In this document: piece after piece, positions 26,558 to 39,915 of the stretch | How positions within the stretch are numbered: position 1 is the stretch's first letter | Layout: the number at the start of each line of letters is the position of its first letter | NCBI GenBank assembly: GCA_035582835.1 | Contig: JAYKAV010002788.1 | Location: forward strand, 3,177,405-3,241,404 | Direction of reading: 5' to 3' | DNA: 64,000 nt | Source: Phoebastria nigripes | Taxonomy: Eukaryota > Chordata > Aves > Procellariiformes > Diomedeidae | The notes under the pieces: generated by a model | What the model was told of the DNA's origin: nothing | The model's database searches: none | Seen by the model: only the letters and a program-made list of their open reading frames with translations | Program-made: the position numbers and the translations under genes

Positions 26558-28067
26558 CAACTTTCAGGTCTTCAGAGAGCTAATTTTTTTGATTCCTGTA
26601 TTTCTCCTGTATCCTCTGCATACTACTCTGGATTTAACATAAACAAGTGCCATCACATCAACTAAATGTACCCATATCTTACAATGAGGTAAAGAAATTA
26701 CAGTATCCACTGTCACCAAATTACCTTTCGTCCCTGATTTTCAACCAGTTCCCTCCAGAATTTTGCCTTAGTAACAACTTAGGATTGTACCACTCACAGT
26801 CATTAAAATTCCCTGAAGTAAGAGTTTTTCAGAGTAAGAATAAAAAAAGAAACAGTGCTTCTTATCAGTACTAAGAAATAGCACTGATACTTCTTAAAAA
26901 GCATAGAAAGGCAATCATAGTCACAGTACTGTGAAAACAGTTTATAGAAACATCAGCATTAAATTGTCTTTTGAATTAATTCCTGAAACAAGCAACCTCT
27001 TCTAAGAGCTAACAAGTATAAAATATGGTTATGAATGTTTTGGAAATCATCCTCAAGTTGTCATTTACTCTCTCAAAGTGTCAGACTGAGGTACATCTTT
27101 TCTGGCCAACTGCTTCCTGCTGGCAGCATGAAGCAGTTGCACATCCAGTTTATGGGCTATTTTGTTCTCAAGAAAGTCATAAAATGGCTTGGGAAAACTT
27201 TGACCCTGTTTCTGAAAGCGAGAAAATTACCCACATTCAAACAGCCCACGGGCAGAGAAGGGTGATTGCTCAACTTACCTCTCACAGGTGGACACAGAGA
27301 AATAGAGGGGGTTTCCATTTTGAAAAGGTGTTATGAGAAGCAAGGAAAATGAGCATGCTCAGCACCAATACAAGATCTGGTCCTTAATTTCCTTTAGGAT
27401 TTTGCTAAAGCCTGACGTTATCCACTTCTGGCAAACAAACCATGTGACACTGCACAAGGTTTCATTTTAAAATAATTTGTGTGTGCTGGTACTAGATTCT
27501 TGTATCTAATTGAGAAGGTAAATCACCAATAGATAGCTACAACATGTTGCCTTGACATGCATTAAAAACCTTCTAGCCAGTGTAACTTGGTGTAACACTG
27601 GAAAATTCCTTGTACCCAAGTCTACATTCCTTCCTATTCAGCTTCCTCTCTGAGACAGGTGTCTAGCAAAGAGACACCTGCTTACACATCTGCAAACAAT
27701 TTGCTGAATTAGAAAATCCACCTCTTCAAACCTAAGAGACAGAACTGTGCTTTGCCTTTTTTCCTTAGTGAACAGTGCAGTAATCCTAAGTAAGCGGCAT
27801 GTAAAGCTGTTATGTATCAGACTCTGTAATCACATTTCAATGTTTTACTGGTTGTAAATAACATGCATGAGTGCTCCAAGGACCAAATTGCTCTTTTGCT
27901 GCCAACATTAGTTGTTTAATGATCTGAGCAGCAGAAGCTGCCAATTACTGTATTCCATTTTAAAGTGTCACTTAAAGCCACACTTGTAATTATTATACCT
28001 TTGCTGTAAATTTATGCTCTTAGCTAGAGAGCTCTAGGCATGTAACTTGTAAGGTCCAGGAACTGCT

Positions 28068-28087
28068 ATTGATAATTATTTATCAAT
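28068..28087. promoter_or_regulatory. Inverted repeat with Onecut/GATA-like half-sites
   Basis: ATTGATAA and TTATCAAT are perfect inverted arms separated by TTAT. The half-site resembles Onecut (ATTGAT) and GATA (TTATC) targets. It lies about 260 bases downstream of the exon 8 donor, in a stretch (27840-28100) that is rich in TAATTA-type cores. Any function is inference. Confidence 0.25.
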
Positions 28088-28347
28088 TTCACCTATAGAA
28101 AAATATCATATTCTTTGCATGTTTACTGCCTACCACACAGCATCCACTTCGCCAGTAGCTCCCAACCACGGAGAGGGGCCTGAAGTACCTTAGACAAGGC
28201 ACTGGTTCTGCCGGACTTGCCATGATCTCAAGGGATCTAGACAAGTGCACATCAATGACTTTTCCTAAGAAGTCTCAGCTATGAAAAAGTCAACAACTGC
28301 TCTAACACACCAATCATCAATGTTAGTCCTTGTCACTTAAAACTTAC

Positions 28348-28450
28348 CTGAAACAGCCAGCATTTTGGCTTCAAGTAGAGCTGGTAGTTGAGCCTCAATA
28401 TCACTCACTTTCCTCCTCAAAGTACTGCAGAGTTTCTGACTCATACAAAC
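28348..28450 (-). CDS. DISC1: DISC1 exon 8 (about human residues 564-598)
   Basis: The acceptor on the minus strand is GCTTCAATCTAG and the donor GTAAGTTTTA. The exon reads 34 codons plus one base, beginning VCMSQKLCSTLRRKVSDIE and containing QLPALLEAKM, which is identical to human, then LAVS. The human equivalent is VCMSEKF...KVNDIE. The trailing G begins a glycine codon completed by exon 9 (human G598). In human this is the last exon before the t(1;11) translocation breakpoint linked to psychiatric illness, which leaves residues 1-597. The intron that follows here, 17702-28347, is therefore the counterpart of the broken intron. Conservation is high over the whole exon, with no frame break. 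Confidence 0.96.
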
Positions 28451-31400
28451 CTAGATTGAAGCAGACAGCCACGATACATAATTCATTCATGTAAAAGTAT
28501 AAGGCAATTTAAATGGGGCTTCAAATGTTCTTGGTTTACAGACATGACATAACATCCTACAGCAAGGTGAAGAAGCTAATAAAAAGTGATGTCTTTACAG
28601 AAATACCCAACATGCAGCTTTGCCACACATTCGATTATAAAAATAGGGAACGGTATTAGCATTAGCTACCTGCATGAGAGAGGACATGTTTCACTACTAG
28701 ATACTCAGACTGCACATAGAAGAAAGGCCATCTTACGAATTCTGTACAATTTCAGCATTAACAGTGATGCCTGGAGTGGAGCGTAAATAAGCCAACGTTT
28801 GGAGTTTAAGATGTCATAACACAGAATGTACAGCGATTTTTATACAAAATATAAAATGCCACACAACTGGAAAAAGGCAAAGCAGCCATCGTTAATTCTT
28901 TGCACAGGTAATAAATAAGGCTATACCAGCTCAATACTGTACTTTGTTTCACAATCAGGAGACACAGCTGACTGGGGTTCAGGTTTCTGACTTTTCCTCT
29001 CTCTCTTTTTTATCTTTTTAACTGGAAGTTCCTTCAGCAACAAATCAGGACTGGTATTAAAAACATGGAGAGAGACAGGAGAAAAAAGAAAGGAAGTTCA
29101 ACTGTTTCTGTACTTTACATTTAAGTGTACATTACCACCTCAGAAGGACCTTATACAGCACACGCAATTCATACAATTCCCACATATTCAGAAACGTTGG
29201 TTCTTGCTCCACATTGCATCATTTGTGAAGGAAAGCAAAATGAACAAACAGAAAAATCTCTCATCGAGCTAAGGCCAATCTCTTGTTCTGAAGGCAGACA
29301 TCAAACACTTGCTTAAAATTGTAGCTGACGCTTGAGAAAACATTGCATTCATTGGAACCATAGGTAAAGCAATAGCCAAGAGAGGCACAGGCCAGTTGTG
29401 AAGACATGAGATGTGAAATGAAATCTCCAGAGGAAAGTTATCCTGCGCTCCTTGATGGTTTTTTCCACCCTCAAAAACAAGGGTATATACCATGCTTATT
29501 AACAGAAGCACAGCTATCACTTCACTTTTTAAGAGCAAAAGCCTTACAGCTTTAATGGCTTATCTGTTTGTACAATTAAAGTATAATAATTCAGATATGA
29601 CACTAACTGTAAATCCTTTTAAATGGATAATACCCTCTTGCTTTAGCTGAGAGCATCTGTTAACCATAAATGGGTCATATTTTTTTCTTGAGTCAACAGA
29701 ACTATCCTCCAAGCAGTAACTGTTACTGCCTAAAGACTTCAGAGTCTTCCTATTAATTTAAAAACACATATCTCTCATCACTTCTGCACCTATTATACTT
29801 TTTCAATTCCCAGATATTTCACTTTGTTTCAGTACCCACTTCTAAGTGACTTGCCTACTAATTCACTTAAAATGTTTTAAAAAACCCAAACCTGTCAGAG
29901 GTGAATAAACGTGCCCAAAGAACCCAAAGGCCATTTCTCTCTCACATCTCCAAAATAAATCTGAAAGTTTTTAATGACTTCTTTCTAAGCAGCGCTCTCT
30001 CTTTAGGGGTACTGAATGGCTCAGTGAATTGCAATTAGATGGGGAATCTTTCAGCTCCAGGAAAACTGCATGAATGTATCCCATGCTGGTAGTAACTTAA
30101 AGTCATTACCAGTAGACAGCTGTTTGGCAATTATGCAAAATAAGCTGAGAGGTTTAATCAGTTTCTAGTGAACACTGTCCACTTTGCAAGCACTACTGTC
30201 AGAACGAAGCTCGCTGGCACTCTTTATTAACGGACCAAATGCAGGGACCAGAGGCTGAAAGGAAGTTCCTTCTAGCTCGCAGAGATAATTCTTCTGGAAC
30301 ACGAGNTAAGTATGTTACCAAGCCTCTGCTTGTATCTACGTCACGTGTATTCTGTAGATAAATGAACAACATTAATCTTCAGAGCTATCATATAGCATAG
30401 TTCGACAAAACTAAATGAGCGACTAGGAGAGACAAAATAATATAACATCCTCTAAACTAATAGCACTGCTTCTACATTACATCAGTTCTACTCTACAAGC
30501 TCCACTTCTTTTCATTTTTTCTAATTATTTTATCTTAATAACAGCTACCATTATTCATTACAGTAGCATATTCAGCCACTGAGGAAAGGTTATTTCTTAG
30601 CTAACAGAGATGATGAACATTCACAAAGCCAGCATCCTCCTCTGCTCCCGGGCAATGCGCCATCCTCCCCTAACCAGTCTGATTGCACGCGCCTGTACCT
30701 GTGGCCCCAGCAATGCCCTTTCCCTGTTCTCAGTGACCAGCTCTGCTGCAGCCCACAGACCAATGAGCTCCAAACCTAAAAAAAACTCCCTTTCAGTTTC
30801 AGGGACGTTCTTTACAGCCAAATATTACTGTATCTATTTAAAAATCCTCTTCAGTGGTTTGTGCGGGTTTTTTAAAGCAGACTTTCAAAAAAAAGGCTCT
30901 TGTTTAGGAATATACCTTACAAATCTGTGTTCAGACACGTAAACATTACTCAAAAAAGCAGTCTACCTGAAACCAGTAGGATGCTGGTTAGCAAAGATAT
31001 GTGGAATCAAGATGAAAAGCAGCAAAATATCAAAAGCAAATTTGCCCATTGTCATCCTCTTCCATCTTGCCAGCATATGATGTTAATTTAAAGCAGCAGA
31101 AACAGGGACAAGGACACTGACTAAAGCACTGAAATTTACTATTCCTCCAACCATCTCAAGAAAAAAATAAGTTTTGAGTAACCTTCACATTTCTTTACAA
31201 CAGCACCTTGGAAAAGATAGAGAAATTCTCTTTACACTGCCTGAAGAAAAGGACAGCCCACCTGGATCTCCCATAGAGCACAATCTTGCCATTAGCAAAA
31301 GCAGATATTAATTTCTGAAGGAAGGTGGTGGATAAGGGAGATTGTTCCCTTTGTTAACGGGCTAATCTTAGCTTTTGCAGCCTCAGCTGAAAACAACACA

Positions 31401-32987
31401 GATGAGGCAGAAAAGGCCATATAAATACTAGTGGCACAGGGGGAAAGAAAAGACCTTTGATAAAGTAGTGTTTTCCCCATACAATGAAAAGGCTTAAAAG
31501 ACCAGCTCTATTCAGTTTGAGAAGAAAATAATAGGATGAGTCAATATGAATAAACAAAATAATAAATGATTTGGAGGAGTCTCATTACATGCTTCCTATT
31601 TATCTTCTCTAATAAATAAAAGCCATCACAGATGAATGGAACGAAATTAAAATAATATTTTATCTATTGAATTTTTAAAGAAACAATCAGGCTGTGGAAT
31701 TCTACCTCGCAGACTTCTCAATTGTTACCCAATGTTTCTGCTTTTATTGCAAAAGTCTCTAGATACTACAGTTATAAAATAAAACTTCAAGAGGCACACA
31801 TTTTCAGGGGAGGAGGCAAAAATCTGTAACGTATATTTTAGCTTGCAGATAGCTTGAAACAACATATCACTCTGAGGTACCGAAAGTCTCATTCATTTTA
31901 GTAGATGAGCTGTGGGTCAATTACAATCTTTTCCTTGATACTTTATTCATAGATCATTTAAAAAATACAAGGGGGAACATCGTGTTATAATGGTCTATAC
32001 TAGTTTTTCTCAAGATGTGTGCACGAGCAAGGAATAGAGGAGAATGAGCTCAAAATAAGTAGGCAAGAAGGAGGGAGGGGTATTGAGATGCAGTCTTTAA
32101 ATGGTCTTTTTAACTGTGCATGCTAAAAGTGTTGGTCAAGATGACTAGGAAGAATAGCTTATAAAGGATAAAATTTTCACTAATTTTGGCGAGTGATATT
32201 AGAGAAAGAACATGAAAAATAAACTTATTTCAGAGTTTAAATTCATTACTGATCAAAAGCCAGAAATATTTTCCACTCCCTGTTCCCGATAGACCTATAT
32301 GAATTAGCTACAATAAATGGACCTTTCTTCCTAGAGCACTCCTGGAGCAAAGAAGCTCTGTGGCTCACTGAGCCATTCTGAAATAAAAAGAAAACTTTAG
32401 TATTCTCTTTCTTGGAAGGAGGTCATGAGAAATAAGAAAATTAAAGGAAAAGTGTTAACATCTCTGGTTAGGAAAAAAAGGTATGCTAAATATGCCACAT
32501 CACTTTTCTTTGTATTTTTAAAGGGGGATGAGAATTAGATTGCCAGTTTATTATTAGTGAAAGGGCACGGAAAAGAGGTACTTCATTTATGCTCTTCCTT
32601 CACACCAATGAAACCAGTCAGCTAGGAAAGTAAGAGGCTCTGTATTAACAGTGAACACATTCAGCTGTGATCAGAGTTCACTTTCATTCATGAATCTAAG
32701 GAGTCTGTTCCTAAATAGAGACCAGCGAGAAGAATGATCACTAGTAAACATAAGCCAAGAAACAATAGATTACTCCATCTGCTTCCTTAGGCATAATCTC
32801 TGTGGCCTGTCCAAATATAAGTTGGGGGTTTTTTTTGGAGTGTATGTTTAAAAATATTTACATGCAAAATCTGTTTAGAAGAAACACCACAAAACCAACT
32901 TTCTAAAACACAGACAATTTATTAAGATGCAAGCTATTACCTGCTTCTCTAAATATTCTGAAGAACTGAAAACTGATGTGTACTTAC
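28451..32987 (-). other. DISC1 intron 7
   Basis: A 4,537-base intron between exons 8 and 7. I see only unique AT-rich sequence and chance open frames, with a C/T-rich stretch near 28990-29020. No repeat or RNA gene could be supported. Confidence 0.85.
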
Positions 32988-33042
32988 TTTGGCAGTAGTT
33001 TCTTTAATGGACATGCTGAACGATTGTTCTTTTTCCTGAAGG
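32988..33042 (-). CDS. DISC1: DISC1 exon 7 (about human residues 545-563)
   Basis: This 55-base exon would be missed by simple open-frame scanning. The acceptor is CAATCCCTTCCAG with a fair pyrimidine tract, and the donor is GTAAGTAC, close to consensus. The first base completes a serine codon (AG from exon 6 plus C), then 18 codons read LQEKEQSFSMSIKETTAK. Human has LQERIKSLNLSLKEITTK at the same length. The exon ends on a codon boundary. It continues the coiled-coil of the region called I in structural work on human DISC1. In the vertebrate gene this exon may be skipped in some transcripts. Skipping it here would remove 55 bases and shift the frame, so a skipped form could not keep the normal C terminus. 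Confidence 0.93.
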
Positions 33043-36000
33043 CTGGAAGGGATTGAAATAAAATAAAATAAAGTTGACCTTCTCTGCTCATCACGGTCTG
33101 CTACACAAGACACATTTTCATATGGAAGCACATAGGCTTTAAGATGACTCATACTAACACAAAAGAGCCAATACCAAGATAAAATCTGTACGTTTGGTTT
33201 CAGTGTTGCTAGTGACTAACCAACATTTTTTCCACCCAATTTTTACCCACTTAATCCTGTTTGTTTATAAAACGGTTCGTACACTAGCTTTATAGTTCTT
33301 AATTAATGAGTTTCTACGCATTTTACTTACCATCTGAAACACAATTATGATTATTTGTGTAGCCATAATATCTTAGAAGTTCCCAGCAGTGTCCAGGACT
33401 GGTACTTTACTAGACTACCATCCAAACACCTAACACAAAGGCATTTCTGACAGAAAGAGTTTGCAGTTAACTATCCTCTTATAACCCAGTTTCCAACTCG
33501 GCCAGGAAAAGTTCAACTGCAGTCACTTGTTCTCATGGCAATTTTATATGAAATATCACTACTCAGTTTGTCTAGTTTAATAAAAACCTACAAAGTATTT
33601 GTACCAAATTGATTCCACAGTGGGCTGAAATTGAGGCATCGTCCATGCTTATAGGAACAAATTCAAGGTTTTCTTCCACATAGAAAACCAGGTAGGTTTA
33701 CTACTTTGGTATCATTGAACATAACGTAAACCTGTGCCTTTGGCGCTTGTAAATAAATTCACAAGTCACATCTTTAACATAAAGTTCAAAAATCCAAGTC
33801 AAAAGAAACATCAGGAGTTAGTATAGAGATTACTTTTGCAACTTCATTACTTCCCTCCCTCCTACTTAGCAGGCATACACTTTCATACAGTGTTCAATTA
33901 CTTTATCACACACTATTTTCTTTTCCATCAGACACCTCAATTCAGTGTACCTGACAGTCAGCACTCCCCACTAGCAGCATTTCCATTCTTCCTTTTAGCT
34001 GCGTTATAAAAATTGTACTTCTTTCATGACCTACTGCTGATATTCTTCCCGAATATAGAACTATTAATTTATTTCTGAGCTTTTCTTTAGTGTTCGGCAC
34101 TGAAGCATCCAAACATTTCAGAAACATCACTGCATTTATTTCAATGATACTCTCGCAAGATAAGGAAGCATTGTATTCATTTTACAGGTGGAAGAAACAC
34201 AGGTCGCTGTTATTCAGAAAGCACGTTAAGACTGAGTGCCCGTTTTGACATGCACACAGTCCCTGCTGCCTACTTCTATGCATTTCAGTTTTCTTTTGGG
34301 AACTTGCTCCTTCGTATTTTCCAAGCACAGCACTTACATAAATGCTGACTCTTGAAACAGGACTCAGTAAGTCTGAACCCCAAAGCACACGAAGTTGGAC
34401 TTGCACTCAGTTACTGACCACCTACAGAAAGACTGGCTGGACCATCTCGCCCAGCTGCACACAGGAGTGAGACAGCCTCAGAGGCAGAATTCAGCTGTCC
34501 AGCATATCATTTAATCGCATTAATGAGACAGCTATTTGCACTGCTTTCCCTAATGCCCTGCTTCATGGAGCAAACACCTTTTCAATCTACAGCCCAGCAA
34601 GGCCAGTCACCTCATTACCACCACAGCACGCGGGAGCCCCTCCAGCTCCAGATGAGGCAGTCCCCTCAGAAATAGCTCATGACAGTGTAAGTCAACGCCT
34701 GTGTAAGGCAACAAACAGAAATACAGCTGGCTAGCTACGTAAAAGTGGTTTAACAACATTTCCCACATAGCAGTCTCCAATTTCTCCCTTTTTTACAGCA
34801 ATATATGGGCAAAACACAAAATATTACANGTGTAATGATGCCATTATCAGCTTCCTGCCTGCCTCTGGGCATGCCAGACAGAATGAACTATTTAGCCATT
34901 TCTTTTCTCAGGCTCTGGAGCTCCCAGTGACTTTCAGCATCTCTCACAATCAGTGTCTGAGCTGGTCAGGTTATGTAAAAAAGAGCCAGGCTTTGTGTAC
35001 AGATGTCAACGGGGAGCAGCAAGGCTGCAGTGTGTAATTGAATGAATAATGGGTGACTGACCCAATTGTTCTGAAACTGCCTTATAAAATTCAACTCTAA
35101 AGACCCAGGCCATAATAAAATGTAAAGTGCAGTTATAGCCAGAAGAACAACAGTATAAAGATGGCACCTCTATTTAATAAATCTCTTCCCTGTGCCTTTC
35201 CTCTTATCTGTTTACTTTCTTCACAGAAAGCCCTGCCAGGTTCATACGACATTTCACTCCTCTGCAGAATTCACACAGCTAACAGGAAGAGAGATCAATT
35301 TTTAATTTCTTTTTAAACCATATATCCGAAACAGCATTACAAACTAAGACCCAGTTGTAGAGGCCGTATTGCTAAGAAGGGTGCACAAGCCCATGTGGAC
35401 TTTCAAGTCCAGGTGCTGAGTGGGGAAAAAACACGCTCTTTATACCCAGATTTCTTTTTTATGAGCATCTATCAAGTCACTGAAAAATAAATAAGGATTG
35501 CACACTGCCATTTCAATGACAGCAGAACTATAATATAAAATTCTCTTAAAGCTAATCTGAGACATATCAATAAAGAATATCATTTGTAAATCATCATTTT
35601 GACTCAAGCTAGTGATAGCCACATTAACCACTGACTTGAATCTAAAGAATCTTTTGTTACAGTTACACCATTCATGCAGACTTTTACAAGTGTATTTGTA
35701 TTATCTATGGTATGAATTTCCCAGTACTATCCTGTTTTGAATCCTTGTTAGCCTTCAGAGCGATACCGTAGGAATCCCTTACACCTTTTAGAGATTAGCC
35801 CGTCATACAATTCACATGCAACAATCAAAACCGTGTATGAACCAGCCACAGTTACTAACTATGAACAGCTTTTAAACTAAATTTATTCCCGGGTTGTTTT
35901 CTTCTACCACAAAACACCATCACAGAGAAGCCCCTCACAAGCTTTCCAATTAACTGACAAGCTAATGACCCGCAAGAGAAACCAGGCAGTCAATACAGAT

Positions 36001-37537
36001 TCATTCTACCAACAAAGGGCTTTAACAGCCATGATCTGTTACATGTGACTTGAACCAGAAATAATATTTTCTTTTACTACCACCCTGGAGCATCATATTT
36101 CATTGGGGTATTCTGTCTGCTTAAAAGTTGCTTTACTTATTACTACCAGGGAAAATGGCTTTAAAAAGAGCTCCTTGGAATAACACTAAATTCTCGCCTG
36201 GGAAGACATCCATAGTTTTGACTCATTGCTATTCTTCTCTGGCAGAACAGCTAATCAAGAATTTGACTGCTTGTCCTCACAGTCTCTGCAATCTATTATA
36301 AGGACCATTTAGAAGTTACTTCTCAAATTCAATATAAGCTAACTGCATCAAAGAGAAAGCAAAGTTCTTGACCCAGCTGATGGAAGGACTAGAATAAGAC
36401 AGGAATTCAATTAACGCAAATTCAACTGACTAAATGCAGGAAAAGAAAGGGGTTTAACACTTGCAGAACTGACAGCCATCTATACATCATGTGCAATTTC
36501 TTCATTCACGCAGATAGCCACGTAGACCTATCATTTAAATGGCTTGCAATGGATTTACACACATTAGGATCCATAATGAGGAGAGAATAAAAGAAAAGGA
36601 ATGTAGACTTGCTACATCCTAGGGCCTCATTGTATACACCCTAGACCACCAGAACAGGAAAGCAGGAGCTGAGGAATTACCCTTTCTGGATGATGAATGA
36701 AGTAATACTTTGGCAAAACACGGACTTCAGCCGGAGAACTGCAGGAAGATGTGGGAATGCTGCATATTCAGGAGCTGAGGCTGACTTGGCGTGTAATAAT
36801 AGACTATGGGAAAAATTTTAAGATCCAAATACTTCAAGAAAGCCAGTGCCTTTTAAGTATCTCATTTTAGTGACCTTAAAGAAAAATAGGTACCGAGTAT
36901 GTCGAATTGTAATAACACAGTTGGAACCCGCTGAGATGATGATGTTCATAATCAGGAACAGTGNGCTGGCAAAATAAAGAAAGCCAATTCAATGCAATAG
37001 GGGACAGAAGGAAGACTGGGAATTGAGTGGTCTGGTTCACACATTCCTCACTCTATCGCAGGCTTTCCACATGACCGCAGAGGACATTAAATGTCATGAT
37101 ATAACATATAATGTTTAAAAAGCCTTTTAAAGAATATTCTGAGAAGTTATGATTTACGTGCAGGAATTACAGATACTATGGAAGTGGCTTTGTTCAGAGG
37201 AAGGCTGACTAGCACAATACTGGGAAGAATGGCTTTCTACTAAAGGAAGGCATGTTTCTGAATGTCTTTCCTTCCACTTTGCTAGTATACTTCCCTTTGC
37301 ATACCAGGCTATTGTGTATTTATGTTTTGCTTCCTAAGAAAAAATTCAAAGAATGAAAATGGGCAAAAGGCAAGTCATGCTGTTCTCTACATTCAAGATA
37401 TATAAATATACATACTGCTTAAACAGAAACAGTTCCTGTATTAATGACAAAATATATATACAGTGACAAAAAAATGTAGTCAGAATGCAGTTTCCATAAC
37501 TGCACAATAGAACATCCCACACACATGGTACCAGTGT

Positions 37538-37554
37538 AAAATAAATAAATAAAT
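37538..37554 (+). repeat. AAAT microsatellite
   Basis: About four AAAT units in intron 6. Confidence 0.8.
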
Positions 37555-39881
37555 TCTGTACTGGAAATTCTTATTTTCATACAGAAACTAAGCAGCCACC
37601 TCTAACCTCTGCCTGAAGAGACTGAAAGACAAAAGGATGCCCTTTAACAGCAAATATTCTTCCTTACGTTACTGTCACCTAAAAGATTATTCTAGATCCT
37701 GTTATTTCACTCCCTATCTCCACACCACAATACAATGGTTAAGCACTTTCATTTCTTTAAAACTAAGCACAAGTCAGAACAATTTAAAATTACCCACGTT
37801 TGAATTTCTAATTCAAGAGCAACGGCCTAAGACGACTACGCTCAGATTGTATGCATATGAGAAAGCATGATAGGCTGAACCCTCAATTCATATGAATATG
37901 TATTCCCTCCCAGATAAAATGATCATTAAAGAGTATTTTCTTGACTATCAGCAAATTTAAACAGTTTACAGTATGTCTGAATTTGGCCCAGAGTAATGAG
38001 ACTGCCTGCAAAGGATAACCTCATTCTAATGGTCACAGCCTGCAGAGAGCATGACTTTTCCAACTTTAAGTCTTCTAACATGATTCCTTCTCTGATTCTG
38101 AAGTCACAAACTGTACTCTCTTAGAAGATGAAAATATATAAACCAAGCCCTACACTTGTAATCTTGCTTTTAACAGCAAACAGAAGCTGACCTTCCAAAA
38201 AAGCCTTTGTCCAGTCCTTTGCAAAAGAAATCAGAAGTGCTACTCGGGGAACATTTGGTGTAAACATCTGCCACAGTCTACATCAAGGTAAAAATCCAAC
38301 AAAAAACCACAAAAAACCTTAAGTCTAGGGACTTCACTGGGCCTTTAAGGAAGAAATCCACAATACAAAATCAAATCAAATAATCAACGACTTTCTTGTA
38401 CTTTTACTGTTCCCTTGATGTGCATATCTCAGAAAGCTTTGAAGACAAGCCAGAAAAAAAAAGCTTTTGAACAAAACTGTACTTAACAAGAGGCAGCTTT
38501 AAGCCAGACATGTACAACTAGGACTAAAAGAAAAAATAAGAAAACATACTTGTACCCAAAGTTTTCTTGAGTAAAATCAACAGATTCATTATTACAGTTA
38601 CCATGTGCAGTTTTTCACCAGGACAAGACCTAGAAGGGTGTTGCCAGTCCTACACTTCTGCTCGATTAAGAACGTTCAGAACTAGATTGCATTAAATGCA
38701 CTAAGGTGAAACAGCACTTTTTGTTTTCTTTTTAAACTCTCCACCACAAAGTTTGATTCTACTTAATCAAGGAAAACATTGGATAACAAGATTTTCATTC
38801 TATGTGATCTGTTCATAAGCCTGGCTGGGCTACATATCTGGGTATTACCATACCAGGAAAGCAATTTTTCAGTCAAGCACATAACTTCCTTTTCATCTTC
38901 GTGCAATGATCCATGGGACTTTAAACAATAAGATTTTCACAGTAGCATATCTCCACATTGGGAAGCAAAATCATCCTTTAAACATAAAGTCAGGGTTTTC
39001 CAAACAAACTCTAGATTTTTCCTCAGATAATGCAGCCCACAGAAAACTTCTGTAAGATGCAGAGCTGGTTAAACAATGATAAAAACACAAAATTTCTGCT
39101 GAACTGAGGTGGTAAAAATCCAATTTCTCTATCTAAACCTGTCAGTGCTCTTGAGGCGTGGACTTTGACACTAAATAGATGGAGAGAAAAGTTGTGTTTA
39201 ATTCATACTGAAAACGAAATTTGTGGCAGTTGCAAGGACTAGTCACCTGAATTAGAAATAAAATGCAAAGTGTCACCTTGGAAAGCTTCCAACCTCAAAA
39301 ATTAATCTCATCTGAGACAAAAAATTATCAAGAGATGTACTTTAAAGTACAGCAGCATTGGACCTTCTGCACATTTCAATCTACAGAGCTCTCCAAGGAA
39401 TATGAACGAGAACCCAAAATTACGCACCTAGCTCTAAACCATCAGAGCGCTGATTTTGCTCCAGCAGTTTGCTCTTCTTCTAGCTATCATTTGCAGAGCA
39501 GTATTTCTTCATTATTGCTTTATGTCAATGACTGCTTAAATACATGTGCTCCCCCACTCAGAATTTATCAAGAGGCAGAACTAGAAGTACGCGTTCCCCA
39601 ATGTCTTTGTGTAACCTCAGCTTACCAATAAGGTTTCCCACTGACTCACGGGTTGCTGGGTGACTGCACTTGTCTTTGTCAACTCTCAAAGAGTTATACC
39701 TATATGAAGTGGACTATAATAAATCATCATCCTGCCCAGAAGCTCTTACACACAGAAGAACTCTAAACTGAGACAACTCTTATTTGCTGCAGTGCTGCCA
39801 GCCACTAGCCCCAATTATGGGAGGCTTGCAGAAAAATCAGGGCATTAGATGACACTTCATGATTTTTTGTAAGAATGATTA

Positions 39882-39887
<6 letters not shown>

Positions 39888-39914
<27 letters not shown>
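39888..39914 (+). repeat. T27 homopolymer
   Basis: Twenty-seven T in a row. On the minus (DISC1) strand this is poly(A), possibly the tail of an old retroposed element, but nothing recognisable lies next to it. Confidence 0.9.

Positions 39915-39915
<1 letters not shown>

Larger units (their letters stand above)
17702..28347 (-). other. DISC1 intron 8
   Basis: A 10,646-base intron bounded by exon 9 and exon 8 splice sites. It is the richest part of the window in low-complexity tracts: A-rich 18661-18722, G/T-rich 19551-19755, A17 at 23427-23443, A/C-rich 24770-24850, A18 at 26364-26381 and T16 at 26542-26557. A short inverted repeat with Onecut-like half sites is at 28068-28087. No other coding signal was found. 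Confidence 0.85.
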
